Shown one piece after another: positions 38,385-49,747 of a DNA stretch of 64,000 nucleotides; position 1 is the first letter of the stretch, and each line of letters begins with the position of its first letter. The stretch covers positions 83,312,644-83,376,643 of the forward strand of contig NC_088295.1 in NCBI RefSeq assembly GCF_032854445.1. Direction: 5' to 3'. This DNA comes from Liolophura sinensis (lineage: Eukaryota > Mollusca > Polyplacophora > Chitonida > Chitonidae). The notes beneath the pieces were generated by a model that ran no database searches, was not told the origin of the DNA, and worked only from the letters and a program-made list of their open reading frames with translations. Position numbers and translations under genes: made by a program.

Positions 38385-39068
38385 GCGGTTTACGATGGCA
38401 TATGTTTGTGGATAAGTGTGGTTCACGGAGGCATATATTTGTGGAAAAGTGCTGTTCACGAAGGCATATAACTGTGGATAAGTGTGGTTAACGGAGGCAT
38501 ATGTTTCTGGGTATATGTGGTTCACGATGGCACATGTTTCTGGGTATGTGGCTCACGATGGCACATGCTTCTAGGTATATGTGGTTTAGGATGGCAGATG
38601 TTTAGAGTATATGTGGTTCACGAAGGCCAATGTTTCTGGGTATATGTGGTTCAAGACGGCATATTTTTCTGGATGTATGTGGTTCACGATGGCACATGTT
38701 TCTGGGTACATGTGGTTCACGATGGCACATGTTTCTGGGAATATGTGGTTCACGATGGCACATGTTCCTTGGCATATGTGGTTCACGATGGCACATGTTC
38801 CTTGGCATATGTGGTTCACGATGGCACATGTTTCTGGATATATGTGGTTCACGACGGCATATTTTTCTAGGTATATGTGGTTCACGATGGTCCATCTTTC
38901 TGAGTACATGTGGTTTGAGATGGCACATATTTCTGGGCATAGGTGGTCCACGATGGCACATGTTTCTGGGTATATATGGTTCACGATGGCATATTTTTCT
39001 GGGTATATGTGGTTCACGATCGCACATGTTTCTGGATATATCTGTTTTACGATGGTATATCCTTCTGG
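38385..39068. repeat. 33-bp minisatellite, about 20 copies, inside the GPCR intron
   Basis: The unit contains GTGGTTCACGATGGCACATG and TTTCTGGGTATAT at 33-bp spacing. As 33 is a multiple of 3, several frames on both strands are open throughout (11-residue repeats such as GYMWFTMAHVS forward and ETCAIVNHIYP in reverse). The reverse frames begin inside a neighbouring SINE tail and no codon-level conservation is seen, so coding is unlikely. Confidence 0.9.
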
Positions 39069-39089
39069 TTCGCGATTTCGTAGTTGTTT

Positions 39090-39175
39090 CGTCCCACCAT
39101 AATTCTTGCCGCTGTCGTGTAAGTGAATTATTCTTAGTACGGCGTAAAATACCAATCAAATAAATAATAAAATTC
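39090..39175 (+). mobile_element. SINE family 1, 3' tail
   Basis: GTCCCACCATAATTCTTGCC then GTCGTGTAAGTGAATTATTC and GGCGTAAAATACCAATC. It abuts the end of the 33-bp minisatellite. Confidence 0.8.
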
Positions 39176-39179
39176 TTTT

Positions 39180-40870
39180 TTCCTGACGTTTTCCTCATAT
39201 TGGCATAGGTAAGTTTGTGCATTTGTTTTGGCATCAGTTAATAGTTTATCTCAATTAGACTGTGGCAGTTTTGCATATCGTTCAATAACCGTTTGCCCTT
39301 CGTTGGGTTGATTTATGCAATGATAACACCTGACAGGTTCTTTTAAGATATTGCTTACTGCTCACAGTTCACACCTAATAACACCAGATACACTATTCAA
39401 ATATTTGTTGCTTTCTTCCTGGTGATCTGCTTAACTATTGATGAGAACGGACGTGACTGATTAGTACCCATCTTCAATAATTCTGCGGATAGCTTTACTG
39501 TCCGCCTTCACATGTTGTTAATGATTCCTGTTTTAGCCTCAAGCTTCACATTTCTGGTAAAGGACGTTACACTGCTCATGTTTGGATTATCTGGTACGAC
39601 AACGAAGAAATATGTTCACCGAGAGAGATTTTCTTCATGGTTTTTGTGTTAACTTAAGCTAAGTAAACCAGATATGTTTGTCTCAGCTCTCAGCCAGATT
39701 TTTGATAAATAAAAACTGTTTCCAGAAGGTTTTAGAAATAATGTGTCTTTCTACAAAATTCCACTTGGACAAATAGAAGGGAAATATATATCCAGCAGTT
39801 TGTTCATGTAGCGCTGATGTGTGTAAGATACGTATGACGGGCCGTTGTCAAATTTCAACAAGTCTCTCTTTGCCATCGGAGATAGATGTTATTGTAATAT
39901 AATACTCCACTAATAGACACAATTCCCTCCGCCTGACAAGAGCAATTTTCTCTATCTGCTATTCAGCTTTCCACATTACGTGAGCATTAAAACAGGAAAG
40001 TATTGTGGGCGTACGTTATCCGTAATGAATGCTGCCAAAATGTACCATCTTCCTTTTCTACGTTAATTATCTAGTCATTCTGTCAGAAAGTTTCCTTAGC
40101 CTTTGGCCTATGCGTTGGAGTGCTCGAATCTTTCTCTCACTGAAAGCTTATCATGTTATTGGCAAATGCCCCAAGGCTGTTTGAAGGTTTCCTTCAATCA
40201 TACTTAGGACACGCTTTTGTTTTAATAGCAAATATATACCAAGTTATCTAAGCATGAGATTTCCACGTCCGAAGCTTTATCGCCTGAACTCATGTGATTT
40301 CACTGTTCCATTGCTGTCCATGGGTTAGCTGACTGATCAAGAATGGATTAGTCGCTTGTTTCACTCTATGTATCTGTTGCTTTACAGATGGGTCGACTTA
40401 TTTTTGTTTTGCAACTGAAGAAATATGCCGAAAAAGCCGTGTAGCTCAGGTGGTCGTTATTGTAATTGTTCTGCAATCTGCGGAAGGTAAAACTGGAAAG
40501 TATAGATTTTTGTGTTATACGGGAAGTCCAGAAACACAAGGGAACTCCCTCCCTTCCGCCGAAAATATACCAGGTAAAATAAATATTTTTATTTCTGACT
40601 CAGTAAATGCGTACGAAGAAAAATTGTTCTCTAGAAATCGCAAAAATCGTAGAAAAATTTAAAGCATTAATGATGTTTATTATTTTCATGTGTTTACAGA
40701 GTAATCGTGGGCGGCATTGTGCGACTGACTTATTTGATACTGTCACAAAGTAGAGCTAAATGTAGCCTTGTAATCAATGTTACTTCTTTAAATCTTCTTT
40801 AAGAATGTTACCCTTTAAATCCGGAGGCATCTTCATTTGACCACGGTTCTTGCTTCTTCTGTGCTAATTC
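39180..40870. other. GPCR intron near exon 1, nothing recognised
   Basis: AT-rich; no extra exon with receptor-like residues was found. Confidence 0.55.
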
Positions 40871-41025
40871 TTAATTATTAAGTTCAGCAGAATGAAATAC
40901 GTAACAAATTGTTTTCTTTACACAACGATCAAAAGCAAAGAAAGGGACTAAGTAGTAACACTTCTTTAACTTATAAAAATTTATGAAAAATGTCATACAT
41001 ATCTGGAGAAGAAAGCCGTACTTAC

Positions 41026-41360
41026 ACATAGCCTGACCCAGGTACCAGACTTCTTGAGTGAAGAATTCCATGACTGCCGTGGGTTGGGCGAAGAGAAGGA
41101 CGAGCAAGTCGGCGACAGCCAAGTTCAGCAAACTCGGACCCGTCGTTTCGAAGAGAAAGCTTAATTAAAACAATCACGGCGATAATGTTTCCGGAGATGC
41201 CGAGGACGAAGGCTGAAGCGTACAGAGCCGTGATGGTAATCATCAGGTAGACGGGAGTGGTAAAACCCCCCGGTTCGTCTCCGCTCTCCTCACTTCCTGG
41301 TGTGGACATGTTTGTTTGAGACAGAGACGTCCATTCCAAACCAGCGGCCGTAGTCTCCAT
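41026..41360 (-). CDS. Peptide-type class A GPCR, 5' coding exon (N-terminus, TM1, TM2, start of TM3), frame broken
   Basis: This is the first coding exon of the same receptor. The ATG at 41360 is the first in an open stretch that begins after an in-frame TAA at 41423-41421. The N-terminus is about 36 residues, acidic, with an N-glycosylation site (NMS, residues 17-19). TM1 runs about residues 38-66 and contains GISGN (Asn1.50). TM2 contains NLAVADLL (Asp2.50). TM3 begins with VWYLGQAMC, the extracellular disulfide Cys. TM1 and TM2 are in different frames. The shift lies in the first intracellular loop, where dropping one A of the AAA at 41148-41146 would give the usual LRTT motif. The loop would then still be about two residues shorter than in relatives, so a 5-base loss fits equally well. 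The donor is GTAAGT at 41025-41020, phase 1. With the shift corrected, the protein is about 380 residues, normal for the family. The shift could be an assembly error, an allele or a true lesion. Confidence 0.88.
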
Positions 41361-41423
41361 TCTGCTGTACACATCGACCACTTGATAACCAGATTCCAAA
41401 CTGTATTTCAGCAAAACATATTA

Positions 41424-43210
41424 CACTGATAGTAAGACAGCCAGCAGTAATGATCTGCAGTCGTGGGTCCCTTCTTCGCTTTCTGGTCCAGGAGTGAATT
41501 TAATTCGCCCGGCGTCTGTGCACGATCGATTGGAAGCAAATAGATGTTCACATGCGGTCAATTTACCTTCTCCGGAGTTGATATCAACTCTAAATACTGG
41601 TTTGTTAATGTATAGGGAGCTTCCTACCTTATCTTTACTTCCACGCTTAAATCGCACCTATTTGTTTGGCAACGTCTGTGACTCTCATTACATAGATAGT
41701 TGTTACTCGCCTAGAGATAGGTCCAGACGTAACATTCCAGTTTCCACCAGCGGAATAGAAATTCCACTTCCGGTGGAACGGAACATCCACTTTCATTTAT
41801 ATGCTAACCTCAAAGTTGTACGCCCAATTCTGTGCCCATTTCCTTACTAGAAATTGAAAAACGCTGCTTAAATTTGAAAACAGCTAGGTTGCTGATAACC
41901 GTTTAGGACATGTGAGGAGACAGGTATACATATTGTCATACTGTCTGGGTTTACGGAGGAGTTACGAGCCCTCAAAACCTGTAAGGCACGACATCCGTTA
42001 ATTACCGAATTATTCTAATGGACTATCCTAAAAGGTGCAATGAAACACATTTCGCTTGTTTACAATGCAGTTTACGCTGGACACATTTACAGCAATCCAC
42101 TGATGGTTAAGTTTGTTACCTATGTTGAGTCCGCTAAAATAGCCATGGCATGAATCAATCTTAGTGGTAAACCATGCTCATTTATCCTTCATGTAGAAGG
42201 CCACACTTTAGGACTGCCACGGACTGCTGTCTACTACAGACCAAGGACTTCAGCTAATATAATTAGGACAGGTAATAAACCCACATCCGGATGGACAGCT
42301 CTACTTTCGGCTGTCGAAGATGGTCTAGATTTGGAATTTGTCTTTGGGGTTATGTGATCCTTCCCACGCTAATTTATGTCTACGGGGTATGTTGGACTTG
42401 CACGAATGGTTTTCAGGGTTGTCATCAGCTGCTCTGTGTTTGGCTCTAGGCAGTAACAACACGGTTTGTGGTCTCTGGATGGCGTATTCCCTGTTGGTGT
42501 CCGGATTCATAGGGGACAGTATGTTCAAACCAGTACCATAAGCCAGTTACCCCGCCATATTCATCACGGCCAACAGGCCATAGGCTATCTCAGTGGCGGA
42601 TAATAACCAATCCCCCATACACCGATGATTGACCACGTGATGTTCTCAGCTGTTATCACACAAGCACAAGGGGTTCCATGTAGCAGGAGAGCACGGACAC
42701 CACAGCGGAAAAAAAATCCAAAGAGGGAATGTTCAACTTCTCAGTTTTACTTGCCAAAATATATCATGTTAAAAGTAACACCTACAAAAAGGGTATTTCA
42801 ATTCCTTATTGCAATACTATGGCTCGCTTTCCTAAAACTGTGTGAATACAATTTCCCCTTAACTTCATCTGAAACGACGCTCCTTTGGGTCTCACGTGAA
42901 GATTTAAGACATCAACATTTTTAAATATTTTTGAAAGTGGACCATATCATTTTCGATGTTTTTTTAAGTAGCTCATTTAAGCAAAGTCAAGTGCTTTTTT
43001 CAAACAAAGATTTTGTGTCAGTAACTGAACACTCATGGAAGGGGGATACTCAGGTAGTACGTGGCGTATATTACATTCTGAGGCCGTGCTATGAGACTTA
43101 TTATGAGGAGACAGGTGTGCACAAACATAATGCAGATTGATGAGGAGCAAACCAACGCTGTAAGATAATTGTCATACAAGCTCATAACGGGGTGGAAAGG
43201 GACGGTAAAT
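41424..43210. other. 5' flank of the GPCR gene
   Basis: Expected to hold the receptor's promoter and any untranslated exon, but no TATA box or splice site stands out. No other gene is evident. Confidence 0.45.
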
Positions 43211-43216
43211 CTAGAA

Positions 43217-43327
43217 ACGTGATGCCAAATGTAGACACGTGAAGCCAAATGTAGACACGTGATGCCATATGTAAAAAGGTGATGCCAAATGTAGTTACGT
43301 GATGCCAAATGTAGACATGTGAAGCCA
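43217..43327. repeat. 20-bp repeat, about 5-6 copies
   Basis: GTAGACACGTGATGCCAAAT and variants in tandem. It lies at the left edge of the larger satellite region and shares the word GACACGTG with it. Confidence 0.85.
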
Positions 43328-43329
43328 GT

Positions 43330-44590
43330 TCGTGGTAAATGATGATACAAGCCAATACTATAAGACAGATATCACATACATGTTCATCACACGGCAGTTA
43401 CGTGTGGTAGACACGCGTCGCGATCTCATGGTAAATGACTGCACGAGCCAACGAGGATAGTAGTAAAACCACTGTCATACAGCTGTCACGGATGCTAGAC
43501 ACGTGTCACATGACCACACAAAGTAAAATAGTCAGACCATTGTCACACGACAGTCACGAGTGGTGAATGACTATACAAACCAACACAGTAAGACCTTCGT
43601 CACACAACAGTCAGGGATTGTGAATGACTGCACAAACCAACACAGTAAGACCTTTGTCACACAACAGTCAGGGATTGTGAATGACTGCACAAACCAGCAC
43701 AGTAAGACCTTTGTCACACAACAGTCAGGGATTGTGAATGACTGCACAAACCAACACAGTAAGACCTTTGTCACACAACAGTCAGGGATTGTGAATGACT
43801 GCACAAACCAACACAGTAAGACCTTTGTCACACAACAGTCAGGGATTGTGAATGACTGCACAAACCGGCACAGTAAAACCAGTGTCATACAAAATTTATT
43901 GATTTATTTGATTGGTGTTTTACGCCATATTCAAGAATATTGCACTTATACGACGGCGGTCAGCATTATGGTGGGAGGAAACCGGGCAGAGCCCGGTGGA
44001 AACCCACGACCATCCGCAGGTTGCTGGCAGACCTTCCCACGTGCAGCGGGAGAGGAAGCCAGCTTGAGCTGGACTTGAACTCACAGCGACTGCGTTGGTC
44101 GAGAGGCTCCTGGGTCATTACGCTGCGCTAGCGCGCTAACCAACTGAGCTGTTACACAAAAGTTACGAACAGTGAGGATTACATAATCCATTACAGTAAG
44201 ACCATTGTCAGTCCACCCAACAGTCACAGATGATGAATGACTACACAAAGTAACACAGTAAAACTATTGTCATACAATAGTGACGGAGGGTGAATGACTA
44301 CACAAACCAGCACATTAAAACTATTGTCACATTACAGTCACGGATGGTGAATGACCACACAAACCAGCACAGTAAGACCATTGTCACATAGCAGCCACGG
44401 ATGGTGAATGACTACACAAACCAACACCGTAAGACCATTGTCACACAATAACCATGAAACGTGACAAGATACATAAACCAACACAGTGAGACCATTGTCA
44501 CACAGCGGCCACGGATGGTGAATGACTGCACAAACCAGCACAATAAAACTATTGTCACACAACAGTCACGGGCAGTAGATGTTTGTCATC
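43330..44590. repeat. 57-bp satellite, short-unit part of a composite array
   Basis: Clean 57-bp units at 43559-43888 (GTGAATGACTGCACAAACCA, then ACACAGTAAGACC, TTGTCACACAACAGTCAGGG). Diverged units continue before (43330-43558) and after (44162-44590) an inserted SINE. As 57 is a multiple of 3, one forward frame stays open, a by-product of the repeat. Confidence 0.92.
43891..44155 (-). mobile_element. SINE family 1, full length, inserted inside a satellite array
   Basis: The best full-length copy. On the minus strand it reads CAGCTCAGTTGGTTAGCGCG (A-box), GTGAGTTCAAGTCC (B-box), the CCCGGTTTCCTCCCACCATA block, GCCGCCGTCGTATAAGTG and an AAAT tail. The satellite of 57-bp-like units continues on both sides. 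ACAAAA at 43889-43894 and 44156-44161 is a possible target-site duplication. Confidence 0.88.
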
Positions 44591-45390
44591 TCGTGGTCTA
44601 CTAACGAGAAAAATTGACGTCAGCGACAAGTGTCACAGGAATGTCACGGATGTTAGAATTCGTGGCCTAATGACAGGGCCAACAAGCATCAGCAGAACAG
44701 TGTCACAGGACTGTCACTGACGTTAGACGTTTGTCACATCGTGGCCTAATGACAGGGTCAGCCAGCAACAGCAGATAAGTGTCACAGGACTGTCACTGAC
44801 GTTAGACGTTTGTCACATCGTGGCCTAATGACAGGGTCAGCCAGCAACAGCAGATAAGTGTCACAGGACTGTCACTGACGTTAGACGTTTGTCACATCGT
44901 GGCCTAATGACAGGGTCAGCCAGCAACAGCAGGTAAGTGTCACAGGACTGTCACTGACGTTAGACGTTTGTCACATCGTGGCCTAATGACAGGGTCAGCC
45001 AGCAACAGCAGGTAAGTGTCACAGGACTGTCACTGACGTTAAACGTTTGTCACATCGTGGCCTAATGACAGGGTCAGCCAGCAACAGCAGATAAGTGTCA
45101 CAGGACTGTCACTGATGTTAAACGTTTGTCACATCGTGGCCTAATGACAGGGTCAGCCAGCAACAGCAGATAAGTGTCACAGGACTGTCACTGATGTTAC
45201 ACGTTTGTCACATCGTGGTATACTGACAAGATGAACCAGCATCAGTAGGTCATTGTCACGCCATGGTCTATTTAACCAATATCGGCAGACCGTAGTCTCA
45301 CAACTGTCCCGAATGTTAGACGTTTTTTTCACATCGTGGTCTAATGACGTGATAACCATTGTCAAACAAAATCACAAATGGCAAACATTA
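44590..45390. repeat. 79-bp satellite, long-unit part of the composite array
   Basis: GTCACAGGACTGTCACTGAC recurs every 79 bp from 44702 to about 45180, with diverged units at both ends. Each unit also holds ACGTTTGTCACATCGTGGCC and TAATGACAGGGTCAGCCAGC. It aligns to the 57-bp unit except for about 22 extra bases. Confidence 0.93.
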
Positions 45391-46130
45391 GACACCCATT
45401 AGATTCTTAGTGTTTGGTGGTGAAACTATTTTATCTTTTATGTTTTGTTGATTAAAAGTGAGAGCAACATCTTAGACCATTCTAACAATAACTGATATTT
45501 GACTGTAGAATATATGCATCATGTGACCTGCAGGCATGCGAAGATAACTGGCCCAGGGTGAACACGTTATATATGTCAAATAGAGTCATTTGGTGGCAAG
45601 TTTCGTGACCATTTTACGAAACAGACATAATCTCTGAAAGGTCTGAGCCTATTCTGACCATTGTCTGAGGATCTGATCATATATCTCCCTCTCTCCAGGT
45701 TTGCATGACGCCTTCATCGCCGCGGGTCTATAAACTTTCCGTCCATTTCCTCACACGATGGCTATTCTCCACACCAACCCGCTCCCTGAAGATTCTTAAG
45801 ATAGTCACAAGACTGTGCGTTGTTAAGTGGTTCTGTACACACGAGATACAGGCCTCTTACTTGTACATGTATTCACGGTGTGCTTCTGTTGTAATCTATC
45901 TGTCTTTGCCATTTTCACTGACTCATGTCTTTCCGTATCAATTCTATAATCCCACGCCCACTGTCCCAGAGGCAAAATCCAACTGTCAAAATCTGCCAGT
46001 GTCAGTGCATGGCGGTACAGTCAAAAGCAATTAAGAAGGATAACTGAGTCATCATGAGATTATGAGCAATATAGTGTCTAGTGTAAACACATCTTTCAGT
46101 TGAGTATGTATGACAGAGAAAAACACATAT
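45391..46130. other. Spacer between the two satellites
   Basis: Non-repetitive. An open frame at 45705-46034 has no recognisable domain and is probably chance. Confidence 0.5.
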
Positions 46131-46203
46131 AAATAAATAAATAAATCAATAAATAAATAAATAAATCAATCAATAAATAAATAAGTAAATAAATAAATAA
46201 ACA
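46131..46203. repeat. (AAAT)n microsatellite with AATC interruptions
   Basis: AAAT repeats with occasional AATC. Possibly an orphan SINE tail, but no SINE body is attached. Confidence 0.9.
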
Positions 46204-46581
46204 GAAACCAAGTGCTTATTTCAAGTTTTCGTCATGGTCAAAATCATTTCTCTAATACAACCGGGGGGAAATATTTTAGGATTTTGGAGGCATGGGCGAA
46301 CGGCTCCTCCTCGGTAATGAAGTGAACATCTTCGTGACACTAAGCCGGCGGAAATCCTGTTCAAGATGTTATGTCTGAAATAACCGGGTTAATCAGTCAG
46401 TGTCAAAATATATCACGCTTTGAATTAAATATATCACACATTACAAATGGATAGTAAAGCACCAAACTTGACACAGTTCACTTGGTCTGAATTGGGAGTA
46501 AATATGCAGCATTTAAGTGCAATTATCAACCATTAAATAGCTACTGCAGTTTTAGCAGGTAAAATTGTTATCCCAAAAGAG

Positions 46582-49500
46582 TGACTCTGACAGACAATCA
46601 TGTCACCTAGTTTATAACAAAACACCATACTAAATCACAGTCTGACAGACGATCGTGTCACCTTGTGTATAACAAAACACCATCCTAAATCACAGCTTGA
46701 CGGACGATCGTGTCACCTGGTGTATAACAAAACACCACCCTAAATCACAGCCTGACAGACGATCGTGTCACCTGGTGTATAACAAAACACCACCCTAAAT
46801 CACAGCCTGACAGACGATCGTGTCACCTGGTGTATAACAAAACACCGCCCTAAGTCACAGTCTGACAGACGATCGTGTCACCTAGTGTATAACAAAACAT
46901 CACCCTAAATCACAGCCTGACAGACGATCGTGCCCTAAATCACAACCTGACAGACAATCCTGTCACCTAGTGTATAACAAAACACTGCCCTAAATCACGG
47001 CCTGCAAGACAATCGTGTCACCTTGTGTATAACAAAAACACCGTTCTAAACCACAGCCTGACGGGCGATTGTGTCACCTAGTGTATAACAAAACACCGTC
47101 CTAAACCACAGCCTGACAGACGATCATGTCACCTGGTGTATAACAAAACTACGCCCTAAACCACAGCCTGACAGACGATCACGTCACCTAGTGTATAACA
47201 AAACACCATTCTAAATCACAGTCTGACAGACGATCGTGTCACCTGGTGTATAACAAAACACCGTCCTAAATCACAGTCTGACAGACGATCGTGTTACCTG
47301 GTGTATAACAAAACACCGTTCTAAACCACAGCCTGACAGACGATCGTGTCACCAAATGTATAACAAAACACCGTCCTAAATCACAGCCTGACAGACGATC
47401 ACGTCACCTAGTGTATAGCAAAACACCATTCTAAATCACAGTCTGACAGACGATCGTGTCACCTAGTGTATAACAAGATACCGTCCTATATCACAGCCTG
47501 ACAGACGATCACGTCATCTAGTGTATAACAGAACACCGTCCTAAATCACAATCTGACAAACGACCATGTCACATACTGTATAAGAAAAACACCGTTCCAA
47601 ATCAAAGCCTTACAAACGATCATTTCACCTAGTATATAACAAACACCGTCCTAAATCACAGTCTGACAGACGATCATGTCACCTGGTGTATAACAAAACA
47701 CCATACTAAATCACAGTCTGACAGACGATCATGTCACCTAGTGTATAACAAAACACCGTTCTAAACCACAGCCTGACAGACGATCACGTCATCTAGTGTA
47801 TAACAGAACACCGTCCTAAATCACAGCCTGACAGACGATCGTGTCACCTAGTGTATAACGAAACACCGTCCTAACATGGTCGTCTGTCAAGCTGTGATTT
47901 CGGACGATGCTTTGTTATACACTCGGTGACACGATTGTCTGTCAGACTGTAACTTAAGACAGTATTTGTAATACATCTAGGGTATAACAAAACACCGCCC
48001 TAAACCACAGCCTGAGAGACAATTACGTCACCTAGTGTATAACAGAACACCGTCCTAAATCACAGTCTGACAGACGATCGTGTCACCTAGTGTATAATAA
48101 AACACCGCCCTAAATCACAGTCTGACAGACAACCGTGTCATCTGGTGTGTAACAAAACACCGTCCTAAATTACAGCCTGAAAGGCGATCGTGTCACCAAG
48201 GGTATAACAAAACTACGCTATAAATCACATCCTGACATACGATTTTGTCACCTAGTGTATAACAAAACACCGCCCTAAGTCACAGTCTGACAGACGATCG
48301 TGTCACTGAGTGTATAACAAACCACCGCCCTAAACCACAGACGATCACGTCACCTAGTGTATAACAAAACACCGTCCTAAATTACAGCCTGACATACGAC
48401 CGTGTCACCTTGTGTATAACAAAACACCGCCCTAAGTCACAGTCTGACAGACGATCGTGTCACTGAGTGTATAACAAACCACCGCCCTAAACCACAGACG
48501 ATCACGTCACCTAGTGTATAACAAAACACCGTCCTAAATTACAGCCTGACATACGATCGTGTCACCTAGTGTATAATAAAACTACGCCCTAAATCACAGT
48601 CTGACAGACGATCACGTCACCTAATGTATAACAAAACACCGTCCTAAACCACACCGTCCGATCCCGTCACCTAGTGTATAACAAAATACCGTCCTAAATC
48701 ACAGCCTGACAGACGATCGTGTCACCTAGTGTATAACAGAACACCGTCCTAAATCACAGTCTGACAGACGATCGTGTCACCTAGTGTATAACAAAACACC
48801 ATACTAAATCAACAGTCTGACAGACGATTGTGTCACCTACTGTATAACAAAACACCGTCCTAAACCACAACCTGACAGACGATCACGTCACCTAGTGTAT
48901 AACAAACCACCGTCCTAAATCACAGTCTGACAGACGATCGTGTCACCTGGTGTATAACAAAACACCGTCCTAAACCACAACCTGACCAGACGATCACGTC
49001 ACCTAGTGTATAACAAAACACCGTCCTAAACCACAGCCTGATAGACGATCACGTCACCTAGTGTATAACTAAACACCGTCCTAAATCACAGTCTGACAGA
49101 CGATCGTTTCACCTGGTGTATAACAAAACACCGTTCTAAACCACAGCCTGACAGACGATCACGTCATCTAGTGTATAACAAAACACCGCCCTAAATCACA
49201 GTCTGACAGACGATCGTGTCACCTGGTGTATAACAAAACACCGTCCTAATCACAGTCTGACACACGATTGTGTTACCTGGTGTATAACAAAACACCGCCC
49301 TAAATCACAGTCTGACACACGATTGTGTTACCTGGTGTATAACAAAACACCGCCCTAAATCACAGTCTGACAGACGATCGTGTTACCGAGTGTATAACAA
49401 AACTACGCCCTAAAATCACAGCCTGACAGACGATCACGTCATCTAGTGTATAACAAAACACCGTCCTAAATCCCAATCTGACAGACGACCATGTCACATA

Positions 49501-49617
49501 CTGTATAAGAAAAAACACCCTTCTAAATCACAGCCTGACAAACGAACATTCCACCTAGTATATAACAAACACCGTCCTTCGTGTCACATACTGTATAACA
49601 AAACACCATCTAAAATC
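46582..49617. repeat. 55-bp satellite, about 55 copies (3 kb)
   Basis: The unit contains CACAGTCTGACAGACGATCG, TGTCACCTAGTGTATAACAA and AACACCGTCCTAAAT. Units differ at a few positions (CGATCG or CGATCA, GTC or GCC, CTAG or CTGG), with some truncated units (for example near 48335-48350). An inverted block sits at 47875-47979. Confidence 0.97.
47875..47979 (-). repeat. Inverted pair of 55-bp units inside the satellite
   Basis: TCGTCTGTCAAGCTGTGATT and TTTGTTATACACTCGGTGAC are the reverse complement of the surrounding unit. About 1.9 units are inverted and more diverged than their neighbours. Confidence 0.9.
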
Positions 49618-49686
49618 ATTAGTTTCAGATGTATGATGTATGATACCATCTGCTCAAATATAAAAATTAGGATTCTTCTGTTTAAT

Positions 49687-49747
49687 TGTGTGTGTGTATG
49701 CTTGGGTTTTCACGTCGTACCTAACAACTTTTCAGTCTTAAAACGAC
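49687..49747 (-). mobile_element. SINE family 2, 3' tail remnant
   Basis: GTGTGTATGCTTGGGTTTTC then ACGTCGTACCTAACAACTTT matches the complement of the 3' end of family 2. Confidence 0.6.

Larger units (their letters stand above)
26207..41025 (-). other. Intron of the GPCR gene (about 14.8 kb)
   Basis: The interval between the phase-1 donor (minus-strand GTAAGT, 41025-41020) and acceptor (CATTTACAG, ending 26207). It holds SINE copies, a Tc1-like transposase relic, a 33-bp minisatellite and long AT-rich stretches. I found no further GPCR-like exon in it, and TM3 joins without missing residues, so no exon need be missing. Confidence 0.85.

Noticed and set aside
38586-39234. Open frames of 189 and 210 codons on the minus strand, and 163-177 codons on the plus strand
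   Set aside because: A 33-bp repeat keeps many frames open at once, and the minus-strand frames begin in a SINE tail.
41494-41850. 118-codon open frame upstream of the GPCR
   Set aside because: No recognisable domain or splice context; length is within chance for this DNA.
43571-43888. Minus-strand repeat open frame with CWFVQSFTIPDC-type units
   Set aside because: The other strand of the same 57-bp satellite.
43560-44078. 172-codon open frame with 19-residue repeats
   Set aside because: By-product of the 57-bp satellite running into a SINE.
45705-46034. 109-codon open frame between the satellites
   Set aside because: No domain, no repeat in other copies, plausible by chance.
46582-49617. 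CRISPR array with about 55 regular units
   Set aside because: The whole 55-bp unit is repeated without unique spacers, and the DNA is clearly eukaryotic.
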